This document shows, piece after piece, positions 48,501-60,900 of a DNA stretch of 64,000 bases (positions are counted from its first letter, which is position 1; each line of letters begins with the position of its first letter). The stretch is from contig NC_058051.1 in assembly GCF_020085105.1 (NCBI RefSeq), positions 25,267,455 to 25,331,454 on the forward strand. The letters run 5' to 3'. A program made the translations under genes and the position numbers. The DNA comes from Siniperca chuatsi. Lineage: Eukaryota > Chordata > Actinopteri > Centrarchiformes > Sinipercidae. The notes under the pieces were generated by a model. That model was not told where the DNA came from, did no database searches, and saw nothing but the letters and a program-made list of their open reading frames with translations.

Positions 48501-49935
48501 TTATCCCCCCCTCTTCCTGTCTGTCTTTGGCTGCACTATCAAATAAAGGCAAAAGGTTTGTTTGTTTAAAAAAAAAAAAAATCTAGTAGCACTATGGAGC
48601 AGTTTTCCTATGAATGGGTGCCCGTTTTATTTGTCTCATGCACACACACAAGGAAGCAAATGCACGCCATGTGCATGCAGGTGACACAATACAGTCCTAC
48701 CAATGGTTTCACACTATTCCACTGATCTACAGGTGGCAGTAAAGCACCAAGATATGCAGCAATGTGCCAACAAAGGCAGGAAAGAAGAAGACTGCTTGTT
48801 AGTAAACATGGATGTAATCAGTGCAGGTTTCAGATTTTTAAGAAAAATTGTCGGCTTTGCACGACATTGCAAGTGTGGTATGACGAAGGAAATGCATTCA
48901 TCACGTTTGTTTGACCTCAAGGATACACACAGTGTGTTTTGGTGAGTAACACTGAATGTAAACACAACTTTTGTTTGTTTACAAGAAAACTCCACAGGGC
49001 ACCTTTTAATGGCACCTTTAGTGGAACACAAACATGAGTCAACAAACAATCGGAAAAGGAAGCTGGGGTTTGGATTAAAGAGCAGCGGACCCTTGAGACG
49101 GTCCACCCAGCCAGATCAACTGGACCGTGCAACACTGCGGGTGCTGTGTGATTGCCCCGGGTGGAAAGGAAAAGCCGGGATAGGAGCCAGGTGGCCCCGT
49201 CCGGTCTGGATAAAATGGGACTCAGGCTGGCTAAGCAACGGGAAATCTGCGACTGTTTTGCCCACATCTTTGCAGAGACCTGCTCCACCAACATCCTGGA
49301 TCAAGCACTCAACAGGCGGACTGAAGATAATAAGATAATAGAAGATAATAACCGGACTGAAGATAATAACCATATTATTATCTTCAGTATGTTGTTGCTG
49401 CTGTCTTGCATTCCCCCAGATGCAAATTCAAAAAATGCACTGAAGTATTTCCTGGGTGTATACGTGTATGTATATATGTAAATAACTGCATTGCATGTGT
49501 GTAGCATAAAGGTACTACTAACTTAATTTCGTTGTACAACCTTGTGTTGTATAATGATAAATAAATGACCTTGTATTTTGAAACGTTAATAGATTCAATG
49601 AACTGTCACAGAAACTGAAACAACGCTAAAACTTTACCATGCCAACCAGACGCACTGCAGGATAAAATCTCAGCCTGTGAGGTGTCACTTCTTATTTGAG
49701 ACTGTGTTTGTCATGTATGTTTTTGGTGTTAAAACTCCAATATAAATGTTGATCGTGACGTGCTGATGCTACATTTACACTATTCTCCTCTCTCTGCAGG
49801 TATATTCTTGCCAGTTTCTACACAAAATACGATCCCACACATTTCCTAATCAACACGAGCTCTCTCCTTAGTGTCCTCCTCCCAAAGTTGCCTCAGTTTC
49901 ATGGAGTACGGATATTTGGGATCAACAAATACTGA
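45550..49935 (+). CDS. ormdl2: ORMDL sphingolipid biosynthesis regulator 2
   Basis: Three coding exons, 45550-45723, 47485-47636 and 49800-49935, give exactly 153 aa, the family length. The sequence is nearly identical to vertebrate ORMDLs: [20 protein letters not shown] at the start, [20 protein letters not shown] in the middle, [11 protein letters not shown] at the end. The choices [24 protein letters not shown] and HFLINT point to ORMDL2, not 1 or 3. It is an ER multi-pass membrane protein that binds and restrains serine palmitoyltransferase, the first step of sphingolipid synthesis. Asn13, the ceramide-sensing position known in ORMDL3, is present. Hydrophobic segments lie at about 22-45 and 98-118. 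The ATG sits exactly at a possible acceptor (tgtgttcaag|ATG); another acceptor (ttttcag, 45509) would add a short 5' UTR. Confidence 0.94.
46046..46712. mobile_element. MITE family 'ttaaaggaatagttcaaca', copy 3
   Basis: Left end ttaaaggaatagttcaacattttgg-like, right end ccaaatgtcaaactattcct then ttaa: clear inverted repeats. The interior has 'gcttagcttagcttagctta' and 'cctaccagcacct' as in the other copies. Located in ormdl2 intron 2. Confidence 0.8.
48238..48560 (+). repeat. Dispersed fish repeat plus short retroelement tail
   Basis: Includes aactattggatcgattgaca, tgaaattttgtacagacatt and ggtgatcccctgacttttcc, which I recognise as a very frequent percomorph repeat. It is followed by a 'gcggccctttgctgcacg ... 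aataaaggcaaaa' tail resembling 41060-41075. Confidence 0.55.
48583..49012 (+). repeat. Dispersed repeat, copy 2 (partner at 9880-10240)
   Basis: Starts tagtagcactatggagcag and ends near gaaaactccacagggcacct. It shares the blocks named for the partner copy, which is inverted in spats2 intron 7. Confidence 0.6.
49060..49330 (+). pseudogene. Possible LINE endonuclease-domain fragment
   Basis: In one frame of the + strand the peptide [20 protein letters not shown] followed by [13 protein letters not shown] resembles the start of a LINE endonuclease (order: residue tract before a T/AETW-like motif). It is short, broken and lies in ormdl2 intron 3; the next 50 bases repeat 'ggactgaagataataa'. The call is based on motif resemblance only. 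Confidence 0.35.
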
Positions 49936-50492
49936 CAGAACTGACTGAACACTGGATTTTAACCACCAATGCTGGACTTCTATTTTTTTTTGTTTCTGCT
50001 GAACGATTTTATGTTTAGAGGTTGAGGAGAAGAGAACCAGTTGGATTTGTCTTAACTGCACAGACTGTGTGGAGTAGCTGCAGTTCATGCTGCCTCTTGC
50101 AGCCTAAAAAAAAAGTAAATGCACTGCTGCTGTTTCATGAAAGTTATTTTTTTCTTTACTGACATTCCTGATGTATGTTTTTCAAAAGCCAGACACTTTG
50201 CTCTCGGCATCAAGAAAGAGCAAATTTGAACTGCACTTCTTTCAAATGTAATGTTTATTCATTATTTTTAAAATGTCATCACACTGTGTCTCAGATGTAG
50301 CTTTTCTGTTACACTGCACTGGCTGGCCGTCTGTAAAACTGTCTGGTTGTTGCCATAAATGTGAATTAATTCATTGCAAATTCATTGTTTTTCATGTTCT
50401 GACGACACTTGCACAAGTTTCCATTTTCTTTCAAGCTTTTTCAATTGATTTACTATGAAGGATTGACATGCAGCATACATGTACACACCTAC

Positions 50493-50498
50493 AATAAA
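50493..50498 (+). terminator. ormdl2: ormdl2 polyadenylation signal AATAAA
   Basis: AATAAA about 560 bases after the stop, followed within 20 bases by a GT-rich stretch (cagtctttgtttag). First good signal downstream of the gene. Confidence 0.55.
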
Positions 50499-50509
50499 CA
50501 CTGCAGTCT

Positions 50510-52840
50510 TTGTTTAGCTATGATAACACATAATCATGTAATTTACTGTTTGATTTAAAAGCTGGATGTCTTTACCCGCTCATAAAATGAGCAGTGAGAG
50601 CTACATGGTGTGCACACATGGTTGTGGTTTTATTCCACATGGGCAAGCAGAAAAACTACATGTGTGGAGGTTTGTAAGAATCAATTGATCAAATGTGGGC
50701 CAGTTTGTTGTGTTGCTGTGGGGAACTCCAGACACTTTACATGAAGCCACCATGGTGGGGGCTGTCACAGTGTTTGCAATATGCTCATATATCCAAGGGA
50801 TTCCCCCCTTCCGCATGCAGTGTGGTCACGTTTGCATTGCAGTGAGGTTTCTTGTGTTTTGGGGAAGTAATTTTTAGGAAAAGGAGCAGCATGTGAATGT
50901 GATTACACTGTTGATTATGCTGACCTGAGCCTGGGAAACATGCAAATAATACTAGCTGTATCAGCATTTACATACATGTTGTGTAATTGAGTGTAATCAT
51001 TTGCAACAGTGTTTCTGGGGTGTTCCCTGCCTTCAAATGCTGAGATGATGACAGTTACATTAATGTAAAGAAGCCAGTGGTGGGATGCAGAGGGCAGTTG
51101 GGCTAAATGTCATCAGATATGGCTCACTGAAACTTTAGAGTGGGAGAGAAGGGATGAATACAAAGTTTTTTTTCTCCAACATATACTGAAAGCTAGCTGA
51201 TTTAAGATAACGCTATCTCGCCTGAACAGCAAATTTGGTCATCAGCTGCAGTTTTTTCCCAGTTCTGCTTCCACTTTTAATTTAATGTGAACTCAGTAAA
51301 CCTTGGTGAGAGGTGCTAGATACATGCTGTATATTTAAAACTGAGGGCATCCAGTGCACTGGACTCAGGAGAAGAGTGTGACACATGCAGCTCAAGTGTA
51401 TGCAAGTCATCACTTTGTTTTAACTTTTGATTTAAATGGAAAGATAAACCAAAGGAGATGTCAGAAGTAAAGTGAAGATATGAGAAAGGTCAGAAATTTA
51501 CTTTCCCACAGATGGTAGAACTTCCCTAAACTTCTTAGAAAATAAAGTCATATTTTCACAGATTTAAAGACATAACAAGAGGCCCAAATGACAGGAAAAC
51601 CAAGAAAACTTACTTTGGGGACTGGGGGGGGTTTAAAAGTAAACTGCTGTTTCATTTGGGATTCTCGAAAAACAAAGATGCATTCATAACGCTGACTTTG
51701 AGTGATTCATTTCCCAAATATGCAGATTCAAAAAGTTTACTGTGGCAGTTAAAATCAAGTGCAGCTTTTTAAAGTGCTGTTAGACACAGTTCAGCCCTCT
51801 GCTGTTTGTAAAGTGGAAATTCCTCAGGTTTATGTTCATCTTCCTCCTACTGGTCATTTAATTAATAACGCAGTCTCTGTAATGCTATCTACTCTCAGAT
51901 GCAAATAGTGCTTTAACAACTAGTTGATAAGTCAAATGATAGGACATTGATCAAAAGCTATATTGTTAATGGATTAAGTCATTAATCAAATATGCCCCAA
52001 ATGCAAATGCAATGATTCGCTTTTAAATTGTTTTATACCACTGTACACTGGATATCTTTGGGTGTGGGGCTGTTTTTTGGAGATTGTTAGGACACAAACT
52101 ATTTAAAGACATTATCTTGGACTGTGGGAACTTCTGATGTTCATTTTTCACTTTTTTTTTTTTTTTTTTACATTTTATAGACTAAATGATGATAGAAATT
52201 GGAAATAATCATTTAAGGTAACATATTTTTAAGTAAAAGTCCTGCATTGAAAATCTTACTCAAGTAGAAGTACATGAGTGTTAGCAAAATGTGCTTAAAA
52301 GTATCAAAAGTAAAAGTCATTAAGCAGCAGAATGGCCCTTGTTAGTGTGATATTTCTGGATTATACATATAATTATATACATAGTACAGATACATGACAT
52401 GTGTGTAGCATTTTATGTTGTAGCTGGTCAAAATAAAGTAAGTACACTATTTTAACTACTTATATACTGTTAGGTAGTTTAATCTATTACAAATCATCAT
52501 ATTTTATAAAATTGATGACTATATTGTGTATGTAATACCTAGTAGCTATATCTGTCAGATAAATGTAGACTAAAAAGTACAATATTTCCCTCTGAAATGT
52601 AGTGGAGTAGAAGTAGAAAGTAGCATAACATGTAACTCAAAATTGTACTTTGGTACTTTCCACCACTGAAGAAATCTTATTTTAGTAAAGGCTAAAGCAC
52701 CCAGTATGAAAAATAAAACCTAATCTTCAGATGCATCACATAATTACTCAAAGTCACATGAACATGTAATTAACATCTTGCAACCTTTTAGTGCTAATAA
52801 TCGTATACAATGATGCTAATGTAGGCATGTCAGAGCTCAA
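50510..52840. other. ormdl2/nemp1 tail-to-tail intergenic region
   Basis: No gene recognised. From about 51906 it contains decayed dispersed repeats: a weak copy of the 'attaatc' MITE family (51906-52205) and a copy of the 'caagtaaaagtcctgcattg' family ending gtactttccaccactga (52210-52672). Confidence 0.5.
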
Positions 52841-52849
52841 ATATATTTT

Positions 52850-52855
52850 TTTATT
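52850..52855 (-). terminator. nemp1: nemp1 polyadenylation signal AATAAA (minus strand)
   Basis: tttatt on the + strand, about 420 bases after the nemp1 stop. Plausible but not the only candidate. Confidence 0.35.
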
Positions 52856-53274
52856 CAAAATACTTTGGGACACTTAAAATGAAAACAGTAAAATACAAAC
52901 TAGCCTCAATCACTGGAGTTTCACCATATTTGTAACGTCAGTTTTAACAGAAAGCCCCCCCCCCAAAAAAAGAAGAGATCTGGCTTTAGTGCAAATTCAG
53001 ATTACATTACTTTGCCATTTTTAATGCTGATAACAGATCTGACCACATTGTTCTGCCTGTGATTGTCAGTGTTTTTTTGTTAAAAGCCAGGACACGAGGC
53101 GGCTCTTGTGACCGAAATGACAATCCAGGCTTTTCTTAATCCAGCCTCCACAGAAAACACTCGAAGTCAGTCAGGACGTTTGCACAGGAGCCGTGGAGAG
53201 CTGTTCTCCGTCCACCTTTCTGAAAGGCAATAATAATTGTTTCTATTTTCATACATCTCCAACACTGTGCCATC

Positions 53275-56200
53275 TCACTCTAGTTTCATCATAGGCTTGA
53301 TATCGTCTTCCTCGTCGTCTGTGTCAAAAAATTCATCCTCAAAAAAAGATCCTCCAAAGCCATATTCCTGTGCGTGGACAGACACCTCATTTGACATCAA
53401 GTGAGGTGACCCTTCAATGAAATCAGCAAACCTGTTAAAGTGATAATATCAGCAACAATATCAGTGTTATACAGTATACAAACCATGTACTGGTATTTAG
53501 GAGTACCTACATATACGCTAATATTAACAACTTAAGGGTGACATTTGGCCACACTTCAGTGAAAGACATCAGCTGTTCCTGAATATGAACTTATTGGTTA
53601 AGTATGTCAAAAATGTGTAGACACAGCTTGCTAGAGACAGTTAATCAATCGTTGTTAAAAAAATAAAATAAAAACATCAGGTTTTACCTTTTTATTAATG
53701 ACTCAAATAAGTAAAATGACCTCATCTCAGCCCCCACAAGTCAGTCACACTAATGAAAATAGTATCAATAAAAATACTTTTAATTATCAAGCAATTCTTT
53801 ACCAATGCATCATTTTTTAATAGTTTTTGTTTTTCGGTGACAGATTAACCCTTGCTAGCAACACTAGTCTACAAACTTACTGATGCTACTGGAAATTCAA
53901 ATGTGGGATCCACAGAGGATGTTCAACACAGCGCTGGAGGATATGATAATTATTAGAAATGATTTCTATAATGATTCTTAATGTCTGAGTGATAATAAAT
54001 TAATAAATAAATAAATAATGTTCACAGCACTGATGTATTGGATTAAACTGCATAGTAATATAAATGTATGATAAAGGAAATGTTCCTTGTTTGTTTCAGA
54101 TTATTGTGACATCTGAATATCTGAAAAGTATATTTATTAATGTCATTAATGTTTTACTGTTTTACAACACTGAATCAAAGTAGATTTAATGTGGCTTTTT
54201 TGACAATGATCAACAGAAATAGACCCTTAATGTCAAAGTGAAAACAGATCTCTACAAAACACAAAGATTTAAATAAATTACAAATGCAAAATACTTGTTT
54301 GCATATGTATTCACTCACTTTAATAAGACACACATAAATTATTACTGGTGCAGCCATTTAGTTTTAGACGTCACACGATTCCTTAAATGGAGATCACCTG
54401 TGTGTAGTAGTCAAGGGGTTTCAATTGATTGTAGCATAAATACACCAGTACTGTACCTGGAAGGTCCAACTTTTGGTGAGTCAGTATTGTGGCAAAACCT
54501 ACACCGTCTGTGGTCTCATCTTTTTCTGTTGTCAAAAAATCCACATTAAATATACTTTGATTCAATGTTATAAGGCAATAAAACATGAAAACCTCCAAGG
54601 GGGGTGAATACTTCTTATAGGCGCTATTCTCCACTGAGTTATTAGCCAGTTCCAAATGTAAATTTGCATGCAAATCAAGTCTCTCTTTTTTTTGTTAAAC
54701 CAAGGCTGGGACTGAGCTTAAATCATGCGTTAAAGATATCACATGTTTTAACAAATTATGTATTTAGGAACAGAACATCACAATAGCCACCTTTTCGGGG
54801 ACTTAAGCCTGGACACTGCCTTCCACGGGCTGAACTCTGGGCTGTTACAGTACTTCCTCAGCTCCTCCAATGCACGCCGAGTCTCTTCCTCCGCCTCCTT
54901 CTGATACTCCTCCTCAGTCAACAGGCGACGTGGCTCCGGCTTCCAGTGAACACACCGTCTGATTTTCCTGCACAACACAGTAAGCACTCAATAAAGAAAT
55001 ACAAGAAATAAATATGACTACTGGTTCTAAAAGAATATTGCTATATAACAAAGGCTGTTATATCACTGCTTTGAGCTTCAGTAGTTTTCTTGGATAAATC
55101 TAAAAAGGCACAAATAAGTAGACAACATGCAAGACTTTCCAAAGAACAAGTTACTCTTAAATTATAGTAGAGATTATCAAATCATTTTGTGCAGTATGTT
55201 CTTGGGAATAAATGTGTAACATCTTTGTTTACAACCACAGACTGATGACATAACAGGAACACAATATGAACCAGTGGATTTTCAGTTTCATATAGTACTG
55301 TACTCTTACGCCACCTTCTGTTGGAATTGTAAACACCAACCTCCATGCAACAACTGCCAGAGAGACAGGGTACTCCAGATTTTTGGAAAACAAAGCTGCC
55401 ACAATGATGGCGAAGGCAACTTGCTGAATTTGAATCCCCAAATAAACCAGGAGCAGCCCAAATAGCTGCAGCGTCCACGACAAGATGTTTATGCTCTTCT
55501 CCTCCACCAGAGGACCGTAACGGTAACACACAGCAAAACTGATGAATCCCACCACTGCTACATAACCTGACAAAAACACAAATATTGACTTACACAGTGT
55601 TTAAGAAGAACTAAACCAATGCAGTGCTATGCAACACGAAGCCTGCATGAAGAATTTTCAAAATTATTTACAATCTCTGTAAAAAGTTCTGTTTTACACA
55701 TACATCCTCATACATTTTATATTTTGGCCCTTGGTGATTCAAATCACAAGGCTCAAAGTGAGGCAGATGGTGTATTGTATGGATTGTAAGCATGCATACT
55801 TAAGCTTTACATACTATAGAAAACAAAGGCACTGACTCCTGATTGTGTGCCTTGACATTGTAGTCAGGTTACTAATCTGTGCTGAGAACTTGAACACTTG
55901 AACGTTCACTTAAAAAGGTAATTCATGTTAAAAGTCTTGAGTTGGCAATTATAGGGGATACTTGTCTAAAAACAGCTATTTAATATAATTATATATATAT
56001 ATATTATATATTAAGAGTCTTGCTTTGGTCTGATGTTTCCAATTCCAGAAAGTTTGTGTTAATGAAGGGTCTCTACCTAATGCCACGTGCCAGTGTTCTT
56101 GCAGAATTATGTTGAGGTTCCTGCAGACAAGCTGAATGGCGTACACAGAAAACGACCAGCCGCCAACAATCAACACATAAAAAGGGCTCTTCTGCGGGAA

Positions 56201-58655
56201 CATTAAACACAAAGAGTACAATAATTAAGTATGAGACAAAAGTGACTGAAGCTATAAAATTATGGATATTTGAGGATAATTAAATACCTTACCTTTGGCA
56301 AAAGGCGTGCCAAAATGAAAAAGAGGATGATGAGAGAGGCGATCATGCCTGTGCTCATTCCGGCAGAGTAGAAGAAAACTTGACTCCTTCATGTAAGGGG
56401 GAAAAAAATTGTTAATAACATATCATAATCCAGTTAAATTCTAACAATGGAACATAAGTAATAAAAATTACCTGCTGAGAGAGTCTGCACAGACGAACAA
56501 CAACACTCCAGCGAGAAATACCAAAAACAGATAGATATCAAACCCTAAAAGGAAAAAAGAACATTGTGTTTGCCATGTAACATAATGTCAATAACCTGCA
56601 TATTAATTGTGTTAATTTGTTTTCCACTTACTACGGATGGGCTTGACAGTGTACTGAGTTTTGTCAGCAGGATCGATCTTGAAGCAGGTCTTCTTGCTGA
56701 ACAGACTGATGTTAATAGTGGTTTCATTGTGCCGCTCACGTAGCAAGCTCTGGAACCAGCCCCAGACACTGAAGCGCTCCAGCTCCTGCAGCTCCTCCTC
56801 ACCTTCCACAGTTTCCACGTTAAACACGTTTGAACTCCACACTTTGACCTGTCAGAAGTCATATTATGGACTTAATCAACTGAGGTTCGCCACAAGGAAT
56901 TATTAGAATAAAATGCTGTAAATTTAATGCAGAATCTTCTATTTTTTCTTGATGTCACGGATCTCAACATACAGTATGTAAGCTTTAAAGCACATTTTCA
57001 GATTTGTTAGAAGTTGGCCCCAAGATACCGAGACTGAGGGAGAGAAAGCTGCGATAACGGCACTCTTGAACATTATCTAATTCTTTTATGATTGAGAAAG
57101 TGCATTAAATATGAACTTAAACAGTTCTGGATTTGGCACTATTCATGTAACTTACCTGAATTCTTGTCCATGTTTGCCTCCAGGTTGGCAAGATGGAGTT
57201 CTTGTAACAGAACCTGTTGGACCCTGACATGGCATACTCCTGTCCATCCCGGAGATCAGTTACTGGATGTTTGCTACCTGAGTGTGAGTAGAGGCATGTA
57301 TGTAATACGAAGACTGCATCACATATAAGTTGGCCTGTTTACTGTAAGAGAAACCTGTGACATGAACAACAAATTTAAAAGATGTCCGTTGTCTTGAAAG
57401 GCATTCACTCAAGTCAAGTATTTGAAGGATAACATTGGCGTTATTGTATATTATTTGTTCAATAAATCCCATGAAAAGACCAAAACTAACAACACTGCAT
57501 TAAGTCCATCCCTCAATACCTCCTGACTTCCCTTCCCTGTCTGTGGCACTCATGCCTGTTCGTTTCTACTGAAGATGGAAATCTTTAAATTGGCGCCCGA
57601 GATATACAGTATAGTTTCATTTTTAAAAAGGCTCAGTAATTTCTTAAAACAGCTGCACAGTAGTTTTAAGCAAACATTATTTAACCATTAGTAAATAGTG
57701 TATTTGTTGAGGAAAATTTTCAGTTGCAACCTAATACACATTAGGCACTCTAGAGAGTATTTACGCCTGCATTGTATGTCTGTATTGTTTTATATTTCCT
57801 TGTACATAATAGCTGAATGTCTGTTTATATTTCTGTATGTACATTTACTTATCATAACATTTATTTACATGTTTATTAAACAGGGAACATACAAATGAAC
57901 ATTGTTACATACAGATAAGCCTTGCAACAGATGTAAGATTTGCAGCCCCCGTGCCTTGTTAGGCTTTTAAATCCAAGTTAAAACAGCCAACAGTTTGTTT
58001 TCTAACTGCACATAAGTACACAATCTACTTGGATATTAAAATTTTGGCCTAGTTTGTGTCTGACACTGACACAAAGTGTGGCCTCAAAACGTTACAGCTG
58101 AGTCGATTCATCACCTCTCTGACAGTCCCAACAAAATACTACATTATAAGCTTGAACGACTACATAAATTAACTTTACACCCTGATTGTTTCCTTCACAC
58201 TGAGCTTCGTGGATATTAAACAGGTGTCTGTTTAGTGACGCCCTGGTTTTATAATTTTGCTAGGTATCTTAAGAATAACATGAGTGCTCAGCAAAGCTAC
58301 AACAGCAAAATAAATGATAAAATTTAATAATATTTCTCCCTTATACGGAGACAGACTCAGAGAACAGCCAACGGTGACCAGGCTACCAGAGTAAGTGACA
58401 CAAAGGCTGAGCATCAAGTAACTTCTTTACAGTTTCAAAGACCAAACACAAGCTAACTTGAGTTAGCCCTGAGCAATGATACTTGTTTACAATACGTAAC
58501 ATATTAATTAAGGTCTCTGTTATTGCTGCGTAACGCTGCTTCTTACCCGTATCCTGGTGTGAGGTTTGAGGTAAACAGGTAAGCAGCACCATGAGAACCA
58601 TGAATTTAACGCTTGTAGAGAAGAAACCGTTTAAGATTTTCATGCATCCCGCCAT
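53275..58655 (-). CDS. nemp1: Nuclear envelope integral membrane protein 1 (NEMP1/TMEM194A)
   Basis: Nine coding exons, 5' to 3': 58547-58655, 57156-57277, 56632-56848, 56472-56544, 56293-56386, 56077-56191, 55341-55566, 54791-54967, 53275-53431; 429 aa in one frame (human about 444). A signal-like hydrophobic stretch ([12 protein letters not shown]) is followed by a lumenal domain with [11 protein letters not shown] and [12 protein letters not shown]. Then come several membrane segments ([63 protein letters not shown]). The nucleoplasmic tail has the family signature [20 protein letters not shown], then [20 protein letters not shown], and ends in an acidic stretch ([16 protein letters not shown]). 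The family sits in the inner nuclear membrane; published work links it to Ran, emerin/lamin and germ-cell nuclear stiffness. Start chosen at MAGCMKIL because no earlier ATG exists in that frame near the exon; an open frame upstream would need a non-ATG start. Confidence 0.92.
54160..54610. mobile_element. Tc1/mariner-like MITE in the last nemp1 intron
   Basis: 54168-54206 (actgaatcaaagtagattta then atgtgg) and 54530-54568 (ccacattaaatatactttga then ttcaatg) are long imperfect inverted repeats. The right outer end, read on the - strand, has agtattcaccccccttgg, a motif of fish Tc1-derived elements. No transposase. Confidence 0.6.
57420..57765. mobile_element. MITE family 'ttaaaggataaggctgg', truncated copy 3
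   Basis: Shares 'caataaatcccatgaaaagacc', 'ctactgaagatggaaatcttt', 'cttaaaacagctgca' and 'gcaaacatta' with the copies at 30679 and 43416, but stops about halfway. It lies in nemp1 intron 1. Confidence 0.6.
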
Positions 58656-58940
58656 GATGATAGCACCATATCCCTGCTCTTGTGTTTGGCCCCGCCCCTT
58701 CCTCCTCCGACTGCTCGGTTGAGTTACAGGCTGTCCAGCCAATCACGAACTCACACTGGATGTCGTCATCGGCAGTGCGCGTTCAACGTCTCTGCAAGTG
58801 AACTTTACACTATGTCAGTGCTAAATCATAAGATATTTGACTTATATTGCACTAATGTAAATACTGAAACGTTGTTTTAATTGTTCCTTTTATACGTGAC
58901 CCCCAGAGAACAGCCCATTTACCTATTTGTGGGACTTTTA
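58656..58940. promoter_or_regulatory. nemp1: nemp1 5' flank, GC-richer promoter region
   Basis: The 120 bases upstream of the start are unusually GC-rich for the window (ggccccgccccttcctcctc), with a GC-box-like ccccgcccc near 58690 and an ATTGG (CCAAT on the other strand) at about 58740. This is consistent with a TATA-less housekeeping promoter. Inference from composition. Confidence 0.4.
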
Positions 58941-58946
58941 CCTTTG

Positions 58947-60110
58947 AAATCAGAATCAGCTTTAATGGCCAAGTCTGTGCACACATACATGGGATTTGAC
59001 TCTGGTTGCTCGTTGCTCTCAATGTACTTACACACAGTTCCACGAACAATTTACAGGAAGATATAAATAGACATACACCTCGAAACAAGGACAGTAAAGC
59101 TGAACAAAGATAGGTAAAAAAATAAACATAGAACTATTATGTTCATACAAGAGGGTGAAAAAATAGGTGTTTATAAATATATATAAAATCAACAATGAAC
59201 AACAACATACAGTGTCTATATACAAGTCTAACTGTTTCTGTAAATTGTAAACAGGAATATGATGGGTGCAGAGTGCTGGAATAAATATTGAATGATTAAT
59301 GTAATAGATTACTTTATATTATATATAAATGAAGTAGGTGGATATGTACAGTATATGGATGTATACATGTCTATATACAGTATATACAGCATGCAGGATT
59401 TATATTTGACAGTGATGGATGATATGTACATGTTAAAAACAGTGTGTATTTCAAGCTGTAAAATATATCATTTATAATTTGTCGGTACAGTGGATGTTTT
59501 GGTGTTGCAGGGTTATTGCACAGGGATTGTTTTTTGACACTACATGGCTGATTTAACTGTTCCTCAGAGTAATGGAAAGAAACTGTCCTTGTGTCTGGTT
59601 GTTTTGGCGTACAGTGCTCTGTAGCGCCTGCCAGAGGGGAGAAGTTGGAACAGGTTGTGACCAGAGTGTGATGGATCTGCAGTGAAGTTTCCTGCCTGTT
59701 TCCTGACTCTGGACATGTATAAGTCCTGAATGGGGGGCAGGTCTGCACCAATGATTCTTTTCTGCTCTCCTGACCGTCCGTTGTGGTCTGTTCCTGTCCT
59801 GTTTGGTGGCCGATCCAAACCAGACAGTGATGGATGTGCAGAGAACAGACTGGATGATTGCAGAGTAGAACTGGATCAGCAGCTCCTGAGGTAGGTTGAC
59901 CTTCCTCTGCTGGGCCTTTTTGATGATTGTGTCAATGTTGGACGCCCACTTTAGGTCCTGGGAGCGTGTGGATCCCAGAAACCTAAAGGTTTCCACAGCA
60001 GACACTCTGCTGTTGAGTACGGTGATGGGGGGCTCCTCCTGAAGTCCACTGTCATCTCCACAGTTTTGAGCATGTACAAAATGGTAAAGCAGAGCAGCAG
60101 CTACCATTCA
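58947..60110 (-). pseudogene. 5'-truncated L2/Rex1-like LINE
   Basis: The 3' end (on the - strand, ...ggccattaaagctgattctg) has the tail typical of fish L2/Rex1-type LINEs. Upstream, 60107-59553 encodes the C-terminal part of the polyprotein: AVETFRFLGSTRSQDLKWAS, then LPQELLIQFYSAIIQSVLCT, SITVWFGSA. A frameshift near 59810 moves the frame to IGADLPPIQDLYMSR ... LLPSGRRYRALYAKTTRHKD. Only about 1.2 kb is left; the RT and endonuclease domains are absent. Confidence 0.8.
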
Positions 60111-60886
60111 GGACACTAAGGTCCTTTGTACTATTTCTGGGAATTTGGGGAGCCTTAATGACATGAAGGAGTTACATTATACAATTACACACATGTTACT
60201 CATTAAAGCAGAATTTCTTTTCAAGAAAAATAACATTTGATGTTTTTAAATAAAAAGGATTTATATGCTCCACCACAAATACAGTACATACAATGGAAAG
60301 AGGGCTTTAAAAACAATTTGGGAGATAAAATTGATTTTTATTCCTTTAAATACTAATATAATAGCTTAGGTGGGTGGGGTTCTGCTGGGGGTATCATGAC
60401 CCCAACATCCTGGCTACAGCCCTGTGATAAACTATGAAAATGTGTATTGTTTAGCCTGTTATGTGTTTATAAACTAGAAAAAATCTATTAGCAAACACAC
60501 AGATTTTCTTTAAAACATTAAAACCCTCTGCATTTGTCCATTTCAGTCCATGGTTTTATGTTTAAAACACATTTAATGTGACTGTAATTACTTTTTATTG
60601 CTCATTTTAAGATAGTGCAACCCAGATGGAAACTCTTTAATCAAACTTTACCTTTGGTATAAACAAGAGCACCTGTAGTTTGACATTGGTGGAGTAAGTA
60701 AATACGAGGAGAGATATGGAGGCTGCTGGAGGATAAGCTACTCTTGTAAAAGTTTGCCATTGGATTTGTCCTATGAAAAAAGGCAGTGATGGGTGTAAGC
60801 ATTAGCATTAGTACAATTTAAGGTTCCATGGTAAAGAAAAATGAACAGTGAAGTTGACTGAGGCGTTACATCTCCATAATGTTTTA

Positions 60887-60900
60887 CCACTAGGTGGCAG
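60887..60900 (+). promoter_or_regulatory. CTCF core motif match
   Basis: CCACTAGGTGGCAG is the textbook CTCF core and matches CCASYAGRKGGCRS at all 14 positions. It lies between two LINE remnants about 2.2 kb upstream of nemp1, in the same orientation as the motif at 19163. Confidence 0.55.

Noticed and set aside
48714..49481. Several overlapping 100-130 aa ORFs
   Set aside because: They lie in an ormdl2 intron inside dispersed repeats and a probable LINE fragment; frames conflict and no host family fits.
51775..51790. Third CTCF-like site (agccctctgctgtt on the + strand)
   Set aside because: Only about 12 of 14 core positions fit on the reverse strand.
58656..58742. 29-residue N-terminal extension of nemp1 in the same frame
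   Set aside because: It would need a TTG start; the ATG at 58655 places a signal-like hydrophobic segment near the N-terminus as in the family.
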